64,000 nucleotides of DNA from Pholis gunnellus (taxonomy: Eukaryota > Chordata > Actinopteri > Perciformes > Pholidae), in contig OU342804.1 of assembly GCA_910591455.2 (NCBI GenBank), positions 26,339,207 through 26,403,206 of the forward strand. Direction: 5' to 3'. Below, one piece after another: positions 11,101 to 26,100 of the stretch (its first letter is position 1; the number at the start of each line of letters is the position of its first letter). The notes beneath the pieces were generated by a model that saw only the letters and a list, made by a program, of their open reading frames with translations, had not been told where the DNA came from and searched no databases. Both the position numbers and the translations under genes were made by a program.

Positions 11101-14100
11101 GCTGTCAGGCTAACTGTTTCCAGTCTTTATGCTAAAGCCCCATTTCCTGGACTTAGCCTAATTGTTACTGAAAGATATGAAAGTGAGCATCAATCTTCTT
11201 ATTTCACTTTTCGCAAGAAAACGAATAAGTGCATTTCTGAAAATGTCAATATATTCATTTAACAAAAACTATCAATTATCATAAAAACAATGTACGGTTA
11301 CATGAAGGAGGGCCTGGTGTGCCCATAGAAATGTGACTTGCCACCATCCCTGGTGTCATTATGTGTTTAGAGTTTCATTAAAGTTAAATACATTTCAATC
11401 TGGCATATTCCCCATAAATGTGGTCATTGTGACTCTATGGGTCATGATAACTTACGGGATACGGGAAAACAAGGATATCAGGACAAGCTGCTCAAGCCTC
11501 CTTACTTCAGCCGACCAAATAAACATAATATTTACGAGACTCATTGCAAACACGAGTCTGACCAAAAGTAAAGCAGCTGCCTGGGATAGCCAATCTGGTT
11601 AACTGCTACGTCCATACAATAGAATCACATGGCCACATGGGAAACACACCAGGATGCAATATACCATATAGTTTTCCTTTGAACACAGTAAGCAACATCA
11701 GAATTCACATGATGTAGAACCAACCATGAAATGCGTTGAAATTAAAATGACAAAGATTCAAAATTACATCCATATATGTGACATAATATCGCTGTGGTTG
11801 ATTGTGCTTTTTTGCACCTGTTACACCACACTCAACAGTTCTATAGGCTCAATGTATGACATTAAGAGTATTAATTGACAAACATCTATTTGCTATGTAA
11901 CGATAGAGCGGTGTAATGGAGTTGCTTTCTGTCTGAGTGTGTCGTTATCCGAGCTTCTCTGTGCTTTGTTTACATGGCCGGTCTGCTGGCTAGCTAAACG
12001 CCGCCATTCTGCAGTCTGCTCATATGGCGGGAACAGCTGATAACAGCGTACCAACACACGCCGTCATCGCAAAAAAAAGCACCCATTGTACGGTCCCTTC
12101 CCCCACTCTTAGCTCTGTCAGCACCGTCTGCGCTGTTAGTACCGTTAGCTGCTAGCCGCCCGCTTAGCCTTCGTCATGTTGAGAGTCGTGTGGAGGCAAT
12201 CATAGATTTGATCTGAATTCCCTATAGAGCTGCTTTAAGTTACTCTTTAATGTGCCTTCATATATCATTGTGTTTTCAATTTTATTCATGTGTTTAATCC
12301 TATTTCTGTAGCATAGTATTTTCAGCTCTGTTAACCTTTCTGTCATTTGTGGGCCAGTAACACAGTATGTGGCTGTCAGGAAACACCTGTCAGCACTGAT
12401 GGTGAAGGTTTCTTTGACTTGCAGAGAGAATAGGTTATGGGAGAAATAGAGAATGTGAGCTGACAGCAAAAGACAAAGACAGACGTGCAATAAAAGACAG
12501 GCAGTGACAGAATAAAATCAAAGATAAAGAAACTGAGGGAATCTTACCTTGAGGTTTTTGACAAACAAAGCCATACCCAGTCTCGCTGCACTTCTCATCG
12601 TACCACTTTCCTGTCAAGTGGAAGTTGTGGTTGTTGGACAGAACAGTACACAACGGCTCATCGGCAAATCGACTGAGCCACTCATCCTCCTGGGGTTCAT
12701 AAAGCACATATTAATACACTCAGACCTTTTCATTTTCAGACACTTCCACCAATAATTGGTTGCAACAAATTGTAGCAGTGTAGATCAACCTAAAGTATTC
12801 ACAGGAGCTTACAGTGAGATAGCTCTTTGGTCCAATTGGAGACCAGTTGGTGTAGCTGACGGATTTCCCATTGGTCCATCTCATGGTGTCCTCATCCCGC
12901 AGACCAATCCACACACCTACAGAGCTTCCCTGGAGCAACATAGTGATGTAGGCTGCGGGAATGATGGCGTGAGAATAGGAAAATTGAGAAAAATATATGA
13001 TTAATTAATTAAATTATATATATAAATAGCACACTGTGTGGCCTTTCTGACATGCCTACCAAATCCATTGTCTGATGGTGTTTGTATAATGAAATTAACC
13101 ATTCGTCGGACTTTGTCTCTACCTTGTTCAATCTCGTCCTCCACGGCAACCAGCGAGCCAGCGAAGGAGGAGCAGATGGACTGGGCATCTTTCCAACTCT
13201 TTCCCTCCTTTGGGCTGTCAGGGAGGTGAAGCAGGAGACACTGCAAACACATACACACACACATCCCACACTAAACATGAATATCACATTGCGAAATGCA
13301 AATCATAATTCCCCCATCACCACCAGGATGCTTGTATGAAGAAGTCGGTAAAAAAAATAATAAAATCCAAGCACGTAGTCTTGTTTCATAGACGGAGAGG
13401 GATGCGATTTCATGTTTGGCAGCTTTTTGCATCGACAAGAGCTCTGTTTCGTATGATTAAATTTGAGGGAAATGATGTAACATTACTCAAAGCATTAACT
13501 TCTTCCACTGTTCCAATAACGTTAACCTCGAAAAGGTATGTGTGCAGATATATTTAAAAGGAGGTAGGAAGGGTTGCTTTTGTGGCCTATTGGTTTAAAG
13601 GAACAGTGTGCATTTATAGTGGTCTATAGGCCACCGTAGTTCTCTGACACGCTTGGCACACAGTTTAAGTTTAAGTTGGTGGCAATCTGCAACCTCAAAA
13701 AATCTATTTCTCTTTGTTCCATATTTTGAGCTTGAGGAGACAAAAGGACAGACGTTGCTATAAGGCTTTCCGTTCTGTTTAATATGCAGAACAATGACTG
13801 CATCTATTCCAGGTCACTGGGTCTCATCTGGTACCAAACAGTAAAGAATGTCTGGTTACTATCATGTGTTTTACTATCTTTCTCAGATATTGTTTTGGTG
13901 GAAAATTATTTTTTACATTGAGAAGATTTCACATGTCCCCAAGGGAAATTATTTTCTTCAAAATGTTTCTTTTATCATCCAATATTGTTTTTTTACTTGA
14001 ACAATCTAGTCCTTAATTTAAAGAAAACTACATTTTGAGATCTAATACTAGTCAAGATCATAGAAGATCAGCTGGTTTTGCTCTTTATGGAGGTTGACTC

Positions 14101-17100
14101 AGCCTGAGCATCACCAGCGGGGGGTGATTCTGAAATTGTCAACATAACTCTCTCAAGGAACAGTGAAAGTAAACATAAACATCCTGCTTTTAACCCAGAG
14201 GCAGCTGGGAATTTGGGGAAGTGAACTGAGTTGTGGAAGAGAACAGGATATAACGAGACACTTTTTTTTGCAGTTTGCACATAACAATATCAGCGAATAA
14301 TCATTTAACATAACACTTTACTATAATCCCTCATATGCAGCATTATATATGCTAAATAAATATATCATGTGGCTGTAAACTGTATATGTAAACAATTATG
14401 AATATATATTTAATACTACTGAGCTTTACTATCTTGTCATTCATCTGTCTACACAACAGCCTCCATTTATGATACTTGTTCCCAATACACTAACAAATGC
14501 TTATATCTCCTTAAAACTACATTACAATGAGTTATTAACCTTTAATTAAATGTTGATATACTGCCTGAATAGTGTTATGTACTGAAGTTATTTGATTTTT
14601 TCGACTAGATATTAAGGTCTAATTTGACCACTTTTACTAATATGTGACTAATATGCATTGAGTTAAGGTTCTATAAGAGATAAGTATCTTTGAAGTGTCT
14701 TTGCCTCAACTGACTTTAATTCACACACATCTATGATGGTTGTCGCTGCTCCACCCTGCTGCTTGAATTTGTGTGTGTGTGTGTGTTTGTGTGATTGTGT
14801 GTGTGTGTCTGAACCTTGTGTCCAAAGTACAGCCATTTCGCCGGACATCCTCCGATGTAGTGCGGCTCCCTGGGAGTCTCCACCACAGACACAGTCCTTC
14901 TCTTGCATACATAGCCGTGGAGATCGCTGCACTTACTCGCCGACCACTTCCCTGCAACGTACCGGGGAAACCTCCACACATTCTAGTACGGTGCGAGCAG
15001 ACGTGCATCAGAGAGTGTTTTTCTGAATGTGCACGTGTTTACCTGTTGAAGAGGACATGGTGACACACAAGCCGTTGCTCCTTGGGCCACGACTGGCAGT
15101 CCTCTCTGCCCAGTTCTGAAATTCTACCTCCGTCTTGTCGCTCCACCTGCAAACAAACACACAAATACGTTTAATGAACGGATGTATTGGTTTTAATGAA
15201 CTCAACTCAAGCCTCTATTGTGCTTTGTTTGGCTAGAAACTCAACCAAGGCTTTATCAAGTTTTGTTTTGTTTTTAAAAAATCTTGAGCTTGGAGTCCTG
15301 TTTAGTTATACTCCTTTTTCATTAGGTAACACCTGCATGCCCATTTTACCTTCCATATTATAGTTTGTATAACCGATTTGCACTTCAGTTGGCTTTATGT
15401 CGCCTTCCCCTTGAGACCAAATGTGCAACATGCAAGCTACGATACATGAGGTTATTTCATCTTGCTCATTTTGCCAGTTTTCACTGATCAAAACACGCAT
15501 GAGCTGAACTGCGCATGAGGATTCCAAAGCCAATTTGGGAGTGGCTGCCACTGGCAATAGGTCCGCAAGCAGTGATCGCAAACTGCTTTTGTGATTTGGG
15601 CCCCTGGGTTGTAACTACACCAACATTTCTTTACTCGAGCTGTTGAACAAAGTGTCGACTGCTCTAATAGAATCAGTGGCAGCAACGGGAAATGTTTAAC
15701 AAACTCCAAAACACACACACCTGGCCTCCTCTCCAGGCTCAATGGACAGGCCAATCCACCAGTCTGATGGGCCCATGGAGAACTGAGGAGACACAGTGAC
15801 AAGAACAGAGATGAAAAAGAGCTTACTTCACTTTTACCCTCCTTTGCAATCCAGTCCTCGCTCGGCCAGAAGAGCTGCTTTTTCAGACCCTCTCTGACGT
15901 GAACGTCCATTCAGGCTGCCCCCTTGGCCCGTGCTTCGTCTCTTTCATCGCCAAGTTTTGTTCCCTTTATCCCCTCACAAGCCTTAACATCACAAGACAC
16001 TTTCTATAGTGCCGCCCAAAAGGCTGCTGTCAAAAAAAACACAGCCTTTTTCTTACTGCCTGTGTGTGGCGGCACTCGAGCATGAAAGCATCCGCATATG
16101 AGGTACGTTTTAACTTGGCGATGTGCGTCTGTAAACACTTGAGTTTGTATGAGTGTGTCAATTGCGTTCACACTTGTTCATGCACTTGTTTGTTTTTTTA
16201 ATTTGTGTGTGTGAACTGTTGGGAGAGAGGCCTATTGGGCCATTCAATGGAGAAGAGCCTCTCTGATTAAGTACATTGCTTTGGCTGTGTACTACTGTGT
16301 GACATTGTGCTCCTGCTCACTGAAAAAAGCCCCTGGCATCATTTTGGTCCTCGCTATTAGATAGCGGAAGTATTTGCAAAGGGAATAAGTAAATGTTGGA
16401 GTGATAGGGGAAGAGGTGGAAAGGATATTATAATAAGAAAAATGCTGTACTTGCACAGAGATAATACTGTTAATTTGGAGCAAATTGGTTGTAGATATTA
16501 TTTTGTGCAATTAAGTAGATATTTCTCTATTTTAAAATGAGCTAAAATTGTTATATTTCCCTTTGAATAAGCTCTATTATTTTTGTTATTTAAATGAATA
16601 AATTACATTTTACCATGGTGCATGTTTTACAAAGACATGAGGATATGAAAGAGATATTGCAATTTTAATGAGGTTTGGTTATCGCAATTATATCATTCTG
16701 ATTCTGCCAAATGCCGTATTGTTCTTGATAATTCACTCTCATGTTCGTAATGAAATGCGGATGGAGAAATGAATACCAGTGCTGTATGATACCACTTGAT
16801 AATAGTGATTATGAAATAGATGCTATCTTACAAATATATCTCCGTCCGAGGACATTGACATTTTATTTAATATAGGTTCATGAGCAGCGGCAACAACAAA
16901 CCCTCTGAAAACGATCCTTGACAAAGTGCAGCTCCTCTCTGGAGTGAATGGACAGCAGGTAGGCTCCCATCATCTGACAGGCCAGAGAGACAGCGTCCCA
17001 GTCAAAGGGCTGCTTCGCCAGCAGGTACTCAGCTCCGCGGTAAAAAACCCAGGGCTCACTCTCTGTGGGGGAGCCAGGCGGACAACAATATTAATCATGT

Positions 17101-20100
17101 CTATCAATGTCTCTAAAGCTTGTGTTTGCCAGAAGCAACGAAGTAAATGAAAATACTTACGCTCGGTGTACCAGTAGGGTTTTTTCAGTTGGTCACCTGC
17201 AACATAAATCAAAGTCTGGTAAGTAATGCAGCACTGAGTGTGTGTGTATGAGCAGTATGTCTGTGTGGATATTAGTGGGGTGAGGGCGATTACCTCTGGA
17301 CAGCTTGCAGATCCACTCGTGTTTGGTGTCACAGGGCTGCGGCATGAGAGCGTTGGTCAGGTCACTGTACACAGCACAGTCCCTCCTGTCATCCTCCTCG
17401 TTCTTATCCTCTATGAAGGACGTCACCACCTGCACCAACACACGAGACGAACCCAGAATGGTTACACCCGCTGAATGTTTCTTTGTGTTACAAAATGGCC
17501 TTTGGACACTTTGTGAAGCTCTCCATGTACTTACAGGAGAACCATCAGACCACTCCCAGGCTCCGGGATGTTCAGGGTCTCTCTTATTTAAACCCACCCA
17601 GAACCAGCGGCCCTCTGTTCTGAAAAAGAGCAGCAGAACAAAAAAAGACAATGCAACACAAGTCTATCTCAGCAGGTGTCTTTTTTACATTTTAACATTT
17701 GAGATTTGACATTGATCTCTCATGTACTTCACCAGCACATTGTGTAAGAAATAAGAGTAAAAAAAACTGTTTAGAATATATTGTATTGTATTTAGTTTTA
17801 GACTTGGACCACAAAATAGGCCATTGATGTGAGATTGTTTGTTTCAGCAATATTTCATTTTATCATTGTGATCTGGATTATGTCATGACACTCAGTCTAA
17901 GTGGGCAAAGTAAGCAAAATCTGTTATCACTGTTCAATGTTGCTGGAAATTCTAGGTAATATTTGCATAGGTGGAATAACCAGAAGAAAATGTGGAGTGC
18001 CCCAGGGTTTAATTCTAGGACCTTAGGACTTCTTAATCTGTTATTTTATTGTTTGTTGTGTGTAAAGCACCTTTTAACATTGGTTTAGAAAAAAACATGT
18101 ATTATCAAACAACCCAAACCTAAATTACTTATTTGATTCTACAAAATTATCAAATTATTGCAGCACATTGATATTCTAAAATGCTTTACTTGGTTTCATG
18201 ACTCATTGTGTTTTATCACTGGAGGCGTCTAAAACAATCCCAATCCACATTTAATCTACAAAAGCCAGTGAATAAATCCTTTAACCACTATGCACATAAA
18301 ATGAACCTGATGCATTATCATTTCCCATAACATTCCTGCACTGACGAGGCCCAGAGGGCTGTACCAACCCTTCAAACATGGTACTGAGGAGCTGCTTAAC
18401 AAACACCTGCTCCTCATAGTGGTAGAAACTGGCCAGCTGAGCGCCGAGGGCCTGGCAGAAGAAGTCTGCTTCCACCCAGGAACGCATCATCAGGACTTTC
18501 TCATTGTGGAACACCTAGAAGAGCAACACTTAGTTAGTTTGTATTTGTATACATTCAAATATATTCAGGGTTTTTTTCTCCAATCATTTCAAAATCGCTG
18601 TCTGAAATGAGAATAATATAAAAGAAATGTAAAATTCAATATACATCAATGTGTATACATGGGGCAAACAAGGAACAGAAAAAATGATTAGCCAGCAATA
18701 AATGCATTTTGGGTGAACCTCATCATTTTAATTTCCTTTAAAATCTTTTCTCAATTCAAAAGATTATTTTTGAGAAAGTTATTTGTTAAGTTAGTACTGT
18801 CAACTCACAAACCCGCCTTGAGTCCTGTCCATAGAACTGAAATAATAAATTGATTAACTGGGCGGTCGATCGACAAAAAGAAATTGCCAAAAAAGCTAGC
18901 TTCTCTAATGTGAAGATTTTCTGTTAAGTCTTTAATGGTAGTACATTGAATATCTTTTGGACTGCTGGTTGTACAAAACAGAGGAGGTAAAGAGAGAAGG
19001 TGAATCAGGAACACGAGTCGGGGCAGAGAAAAGAGGAGTATGATCCCACCTTAAAACAGTAGAGCATCCCAGAGTGTGATTCCCACCCTGGAGGACAGGG
19101 GGCGGACGCATCAATGTGGCGCTCTGGCAACTGGACATCGTGGTAGCCACTGATGCTCTGCTTGCACACTGACAAGGCCTTGTGCGACTTGCAGTCTTTC
19201 ACTTCCCAGTGACCCAACGCAGAGCCGCCTGACATGGCAACACAGCCACCAGCACTGACTAAGGAAAGGAAAAGATGAAGCCGTTGAAAACGAGGAAAGA
19301 GTGTGGCATCAAACCAAAACACAGTAAACTTGTTTATAATTCGTAAAGAAACATTTTGCAATTCACCTGGCTGGTGTTTGTTCCAGTTTGTGAAGGTAAG
19401 AGGCAGCGAGGAGCTGTTGTGAAGAAGCCAGCTGTACTCTCCTCTCTTCTCCAGGTCCATGAGGCCAATCCAGTAATACCTGCTGCTGTTGGTCCCTCTC
19501 TCACTCAGCAAACTGCTGACGAACGCCTGCTCAAACCTGCCAGCGTGAGGAAGACCAGAGGATGAGGAGAGAGGCTCCAGTGTTGCCACAAATAAAACAC
19601 AGCCAACCATGAGCTGACTACAGCACCTGTTTTCCACAGTAAGGAGAGGAGCAGTGCAGTAATATCCCATCAGTGCATCTTCATAGCTCTGTTCATGGCT
19701 TGTCACAGTGTAGCAGGAGTGGCCATGTCGCTTCCAGCCCTGCAACATCAACAAAACAAAATCAACTTATCACACACCATGTCATCATGTTCTTTTTCAA
19801 GCTGCAGCTTTTTTATATATTGCAAAAGACAACGACATCATCAAATATAGTGCCTTTACTGACGACCTGCAATATAATCAAAACGCACATATGATGAGAA
19901 TGAGGAAAAAGAGATGAGCATTTAAGGAAAAATACAAACTTGTTAACACTTTTTTTGGTCCTGATCAAAATGTGTTTTTGAATAAATGGCAGTTTTTATT
20001 CAGGCAAAGTTCTTCTATGGCTGCTTACATTTAATATATTAGAGAATGTTTTAGATGTTAAATCTAAAACATGTTTGTAGTAACAAGATGAATGCAGCCA

Positions 20101-23100
20101 CACTAGCACCTCTGTGAGGCTGCAGTTAGGTACAGCGGTACTTTGAGCTAAAAGTTAACATGATCATGCTAACATGCTTAAAGTAACATAGCCCGATTTT
20201 CTCAAGGCCTGAAAAGTTTCCTTTTGGCATCACTACCAAAACTCAGGTATTGTTATTGGCACTTCTACTGAAATCTTTTAAAGCTGCACATTCCTAAGCT
20301 GGAGCGAAGGTTATTCTACGCATTTGCGTATATGTGTGCAATTATATGCACGACTGTGTGTGTATACTCGTCTGTGTGTTAGTTGTGTGGTGGGGGTGTT
20401 TTGACAAGTGGTATCAATTTGCCCCCCCCCTTCAGCCCTATATATCCCATCTACGCCCCCCCCCCCATCCTCCCTATACTTGGGGTCCAGAGACCTACAC
20501 AAACATTTACATGAAGACAAAACTCAAAGCTTTCTTTCAAACCAAAGTGTCTGGAAGTATTTTTAACAACAAAACGACACGATGGTAAACATTTACAACA
20601 CAGACAATGAAGAGACTCAAGTGGAATACGTGGTCTTGTTGCTAAAGGCCGAATCACCAGAGACTGCTCGAGCATGTCCACTGATATTGGGCCTTCAGGG
20701 CCATTTTTGGCCTTGTGTTCCAGGGCATGAAGTAGCCCGATGACTCAGGAGTCTGATATTCTTGTAAACAGAGTCAAGGAGCAACATGAATGCCAGACAA
20801 TACGTCAGCAGTGGAGTGAATCAGCTCATTGTGCCTGTGAGGGGGCAGCTCGCTCAGCAGTTGAACTGCGTCTCCGCCTGGTGCAAGTCCTGATCTGTGT
20901 GGGGCTATTGTGACTCGTTAAAAATAAGTCACTTCAGTTTCGGTCGAAAGTGGACAACTTTCTATATTATTGAGCAGAATGTGGTAAAACTGTTAAGATG
21001 TCGATTTACCAAGTCAACAAATCAGATTTTCTTATGCGAGATCCATTTTTCACTGGACTTGACATGAACTTGACATGAACTGACATCAGCATATCCAAAT
21101 ACAATTACTGGAACAACCTGAAACCACAATGGGTTAATTCTTATCAGCGGTAAATTAAGAAGATTAAGTGTTACGTAATCATGAAATGTGTTGTTATTGA
21201 CCTGCTTCTACTGCGTGGTTAGGGGAAAAGTTGAGTTACTATTAAAACCAGGGTTTCCTTGTTGTGCCTGGATGTATGCACATGTGTGCTCATGTTCGTA
21301 CCTCAGGACAATCTTCATCCCAGGCTCCAGGCTGATGAGCGGGTTGCTGGCTTTCTCTTCTACACACAGCCGGCAGTCGCTCATCACATGACGCTAAAAG
21401 CCAGTTACCTTCCTGTGAAAGAGATCAACACTATGACTCTCACAAGACAGTACCCAATAAATGTATACACACATTTAAAAAAGGAATTAGAGCTGACAAT
21501 ATCAGAAGATTCATTTATTAATCTGCAACTATTTTGATCAAAGTCAAACGAGAGATACGTTGCTTTTGCTTGTCGTCATTATAGTGAATTCAATATCTTT
21601 GGGTTTTTAAATTGTTGGACGCAAAAAAAAGGAGAATTTTTACATGAAAGAATCACCTCCCACCTTCCTGTCAGCTTTGACGCAGAGTGTTGCATCCGTC
21701 AGGTTGTGAGGAGGGTGATACTGGTGCCAGAGGGTGAGAGTTACTGGTGAGCCATCGGACCACTTAACGGTCGGTGACGATGCCGGTTTCCAGAGACCGA
21801 TCCACACCTCCATACTCTCCCCAGACACTACGAAACACAAGGGCACGCGCACACAAAACAGTATTTAGCATCCTCTTATCTGTCTATATCAGGGGTGGCC
21901 AACCCGCGGCTCCCGAGCCGCATGCGGCTCTTTGCCCGGTTTCATGCGGCTCTTACGTTCATATCGAAGTTTGTATTTGTGTTTTTTTAATGTTCGTGTT
22001 CGCTTCGCTTGAGTTAAATACGGTATTTTCGTCAAACGCGCATGTGCGGCCACAGATTACGTTCCTCGTCGACCCATTTAACGCCGAGACGGACTGTTTG
22101 AAAGCCCCGATAGTCACAGATGAGGATGCGGCTGAGTTGGAGATGATCGATCTTTGTGAGGAGGACCAACTCAAACCTGCTTTAAGGGAAGGGACCATTG
22201 AGTTCTGGAAAAGTGTGCCAATGAAAAAATACCCCAATGTCAAACGGGCTGCGCTTAAGATACTGTCAATGTTTGGGTCAACATACGTCTGCGAGTCTGT
22301 GTTTTCTACCCTGAAACACGTGAAATCAAAGCATCGATCTGTTCTGACTGACACCCATGTGAATGAATTGCTTCGAGTGGCAACAACGGAATACAAGCCA
22401 GATTTGAAGAGGATTGTTCAAGGCAAGGAATGCCAGAAGTCCCACTAAGTAACATGCATAGTAAAAGAAAAACACTATTGTAAATTATTATATTTTTGTT
22501 TGTGGACTTGGTTGAACTGAGAGTTTGTCTGTGTGAGACAGTGCACACAATGTTCATTGTTGAAAATGACTGGCCTGTGGTCTTAGGAGTCAATTTCTGT
22601 CATTATCATGTTGGTGTGTGACATTTACAATAAATCTGGCTGAGCAAAGATATGTGTGTGTGTGAGGAAGGGATAGGGTGATGTTCATGTGTGCCCATGT
22701 GTATGATGTGGCTCTTTGCGGTAACACAGTAAAAAATGTGGCTCTTGGTCTCTGACTGGTTGGCCACCCCTGGTCTATATCACACAGAACTTCGTATATC
22801 TCTTTAGCGTGACGCTTCTTACAGTTAGTCAGGAGCTTGAGCAGCATCTCCACCTCAGACAGGGAGTGGAGGCTGGTGAGATTTGCCCCCTGAGAGCCAC
22901 AGGCCCGGGAAGACTCCTCCCAGCTTCCTGCCTCCGTCTCTGACAGCAGCCGATAGCAGACACCATTATGAGGCCACCAGCCGTCAGCACACTCTGTGTG
23001 GATATACTGCCAGTTCGCTGTAGGAGGAAGAAGAATCGGGAGAGGAGGAGAAATCACTACAGGACAGACTAACAAAAGAAAACAAATTCACAGCAGACAT

Positions 23101-26100
23101 TGTTTTGGTCTGGCCACCAACAGTGCAATAGAGAGAGAGAGAGGTCAGAAGTTAACTCCCCAGGTGCAGTGCAGCAGTTGAGGCCAAAAGCTACAAGAGC
23201 TTAAAAAAGCTTCTTGTACATTTTGCACTTTGTTTCATCAGTCATCGCTGTTAGTAGGTAGGAACACCTCTGAAGATACAGGGAAGCAGTCTGCATGTCA
23301 GATTTTATTGCAATGTGTTAGCGTATGCTCTCACCTAGCGGCTCTGCTCTCCGGGTGTCATTAGGTGTCTTCTTACAGATGTAAGGCAGAGCTGACTCAC
23401 AGGACATACTCTGCCAGTGACCCTCATAGGCTGAGTTGTACACTCCACACTGTCTGTTGTCCTGCAGCGGGCTGGCAGGCAGAGCTGATGGGAACACAGT
23501 GATGGAAGTTTTATTTTGAAAACCATGTGTTTTCTTCTTCATCTTTACTTCCTGTCATGTTATTAAACTCAGATGCTGTATGTGTAGAAAAGTATTGAAG
23601 TGCCAACCCTTCCCGACAAAAAGTAGAAATTACTATAAAGCATTGTTATTACATCAAATAGATACATATTTATTGTTTTATGTGAGAATAAATATTTTTT
23701 ATATTATATAGGGTTAAATTGATCAAGTTTATGATGTTGATGATCCTTGTATTTTCCATTATTGAGTAAATATGAAACTTGTATAGAATAATCTTTTATA
23801 TTTAAATGTAATTTTAAAAAGAAAACCTCTTTTGAATGTTAAAACTACAACAGACAAAATGTTTTGCTTCACAAATACGAATGCCAGTACACTAAATAAA
23901 TAGTATATTAAGGTGATTGAGATATATGTCCTATTACGTTACATAAGGTGTACTGAAGTGCCAGTCGAGCACAATCCATTGTACTGTATGTGCAATAACT
24001 GTGCTATGTATTATCGACTGCTAATAAGAAGCTACTGTTAATCACACAGCGCTAATGGACTAAGCCATCTTCAAGGAGACGTTTTTATGGATTTAATAGT
24101 TAATCAGTTGCCAGGGTTTATGTCAATCAACACTCTAAGTTCTCCAATGCCACACGTCAGAGAAGGAGCTGATGTAGTTTCTCTGGCTCATTCATTTATT
24201 CATGCCATGCACACATTTTACAATCTGTTTCCACGCTGTTCGTTAAACTCAAAAACAACTTTTTTGTAGTGCATGGAGTGCACAGAATTGCATAAGCTCT
24301 ACACGATTATCTCTTGACAAAAACAAATGTTAAGTATTACGCAGTCAATTCACTATTCATGTAAAAAAAATAACATGAAACGGACATCGCCCTCTCACGG
24401 ACTATCATCAGTACCTGTGGTGAAATTGACCAGTGATAGAGGTGCTCCATCAGACCACTGCCACCCCCGTCCATCCTTCAGGTGGTTCAGCCCGATCCAC
24501 ACCATCGCTCCGACACTTGCAAGTCGATCTATCACAAGATGACGTTGTACGAATTGAAGAACAAATATTATCTGATTTCCATACAAATAAATGATGGGTT
24601 AACTATCGGCCGGTCTCACACGTCAGTAAGGGATTTTAAAGTAATCAGGACAGAGGGTGATATAAACTGTATGTCGTGTAGTTGTAGTGTAGCGTTTGTG
24701 GATGTAATACAGTACTTGGTGGATGTTTCATTCAACAGCTTTTTGGTCCCTGCATGTGTTTTTTTACCAGATGCCTACCTCTGATATACCTGTGCTCTGC
24801 CAGGCTGGTGATGCTGAGCAGATTTCCCCCTTGGGCCTGGCAGGTTGACAGCGCCTGACTCCAGGTCAGGATGGTGTACAGGTTGAACTGGTAGCACGCA
24901 CGCAGCTCCTGGTTTGACTCCCAGAAACGGTCACAACTGGAATCTACGAATAAAGCCACAAACTAAAAAGGCAGCAGGATGCTGAGAAGGAGAGAGGTGA
25001 AATGAGACAGTGTGCAGATAGTCTCCAGGTGTGGGTAGGAGTTTAGGCATCATGAGTTAATGTTAGCAAAGAGCAAGAATGGACTGCCAATGATAAAATA
25101 GAGAAGGCAACAAAATGTCACTGACATTTTTACATTATATTGGGTTTGTATTTATTGTTTGAGTCAGATAAAATTATAAAGTATAAAGAATTTGAGCTGA
25201 TATCGACCCTAATGAGTAGATGTGTTTTAATTTTGTGACCTTGTGGTAACAGTAAATGGTGTGCTATTAAAATATGAAAAGTATGGTTTGCTATGAGTTT
25301 CAATTAAACAAATTTCAGTGACACTGATTTATTTTGTATTTATGCACTGTATGGCAAAAAGTAAGTGGACACCCAATCATTACGCCTTCATGTGATCCTT
25401 GAACATTTCCCTTCACAACCATTAACATGTTGCTATAGGAGTCGCCACTCTGGAGGACTGTAGTTGTGCACTGACTTTGGGCGATGATGTCTGGCGTTCC
25501 CATTCATCCCAAAGGTGTTGGATGGGGTCGAAACAAGAGGTGTCCACATACTTCCGGCCATGTAGTGTATCTACTCAGGTTCATTTCTTACTCTGTTGCA
25601 CTCTTCTTTACCTTGTACCGGACAGAAGCCCCATCTCTCGAACTCATCGTAACGAGTGGTGGTAGCACACCACTGAAGGTGGTCCTCGCGCCCCTCAGTC
25701 GTGCACTCAGAGTACCATTTGTTGTTGTATTTAAAGGGCAAAGCGCAGGGCATGCCATGTGCATTTCCAAACAAAGTGTGTATACCTGCAAATAGAACAA
25801 GCCTAGTATGATTTTACGCAACAGACACCCAATGCAGACATGTCAGAGAGTCACTAAGACGTCTTGTGTGTGGAATGTTTGATCAGAAGTCAGAAGACAT
25901 GCAGGATGTTTCTGGCATTTACCTTCATATGGATATGAGCACGGCCCCTCTCTGGGTGTGCCGTACCTTTTCCACTCATGGCCGGAGTTTTTCTTCACCA
26001 CCACCAAACGTCCGGCCACGGCCACCTTCCACTGGGACGCCCCGTGCAGTATGTTTCCACTGCAGCGCCACCACAGCACGGGGAGGGCCGTGTCACACTC

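Noticed and set aside
21774..21889. ATG-initiated upstream part of the transposase-like frame
   Set aside because: The first 116 bases of that frame lie outside the transposon and overlap pla2r1 exon 8 in antisense; the join is accidental, so only the element's own part is called.
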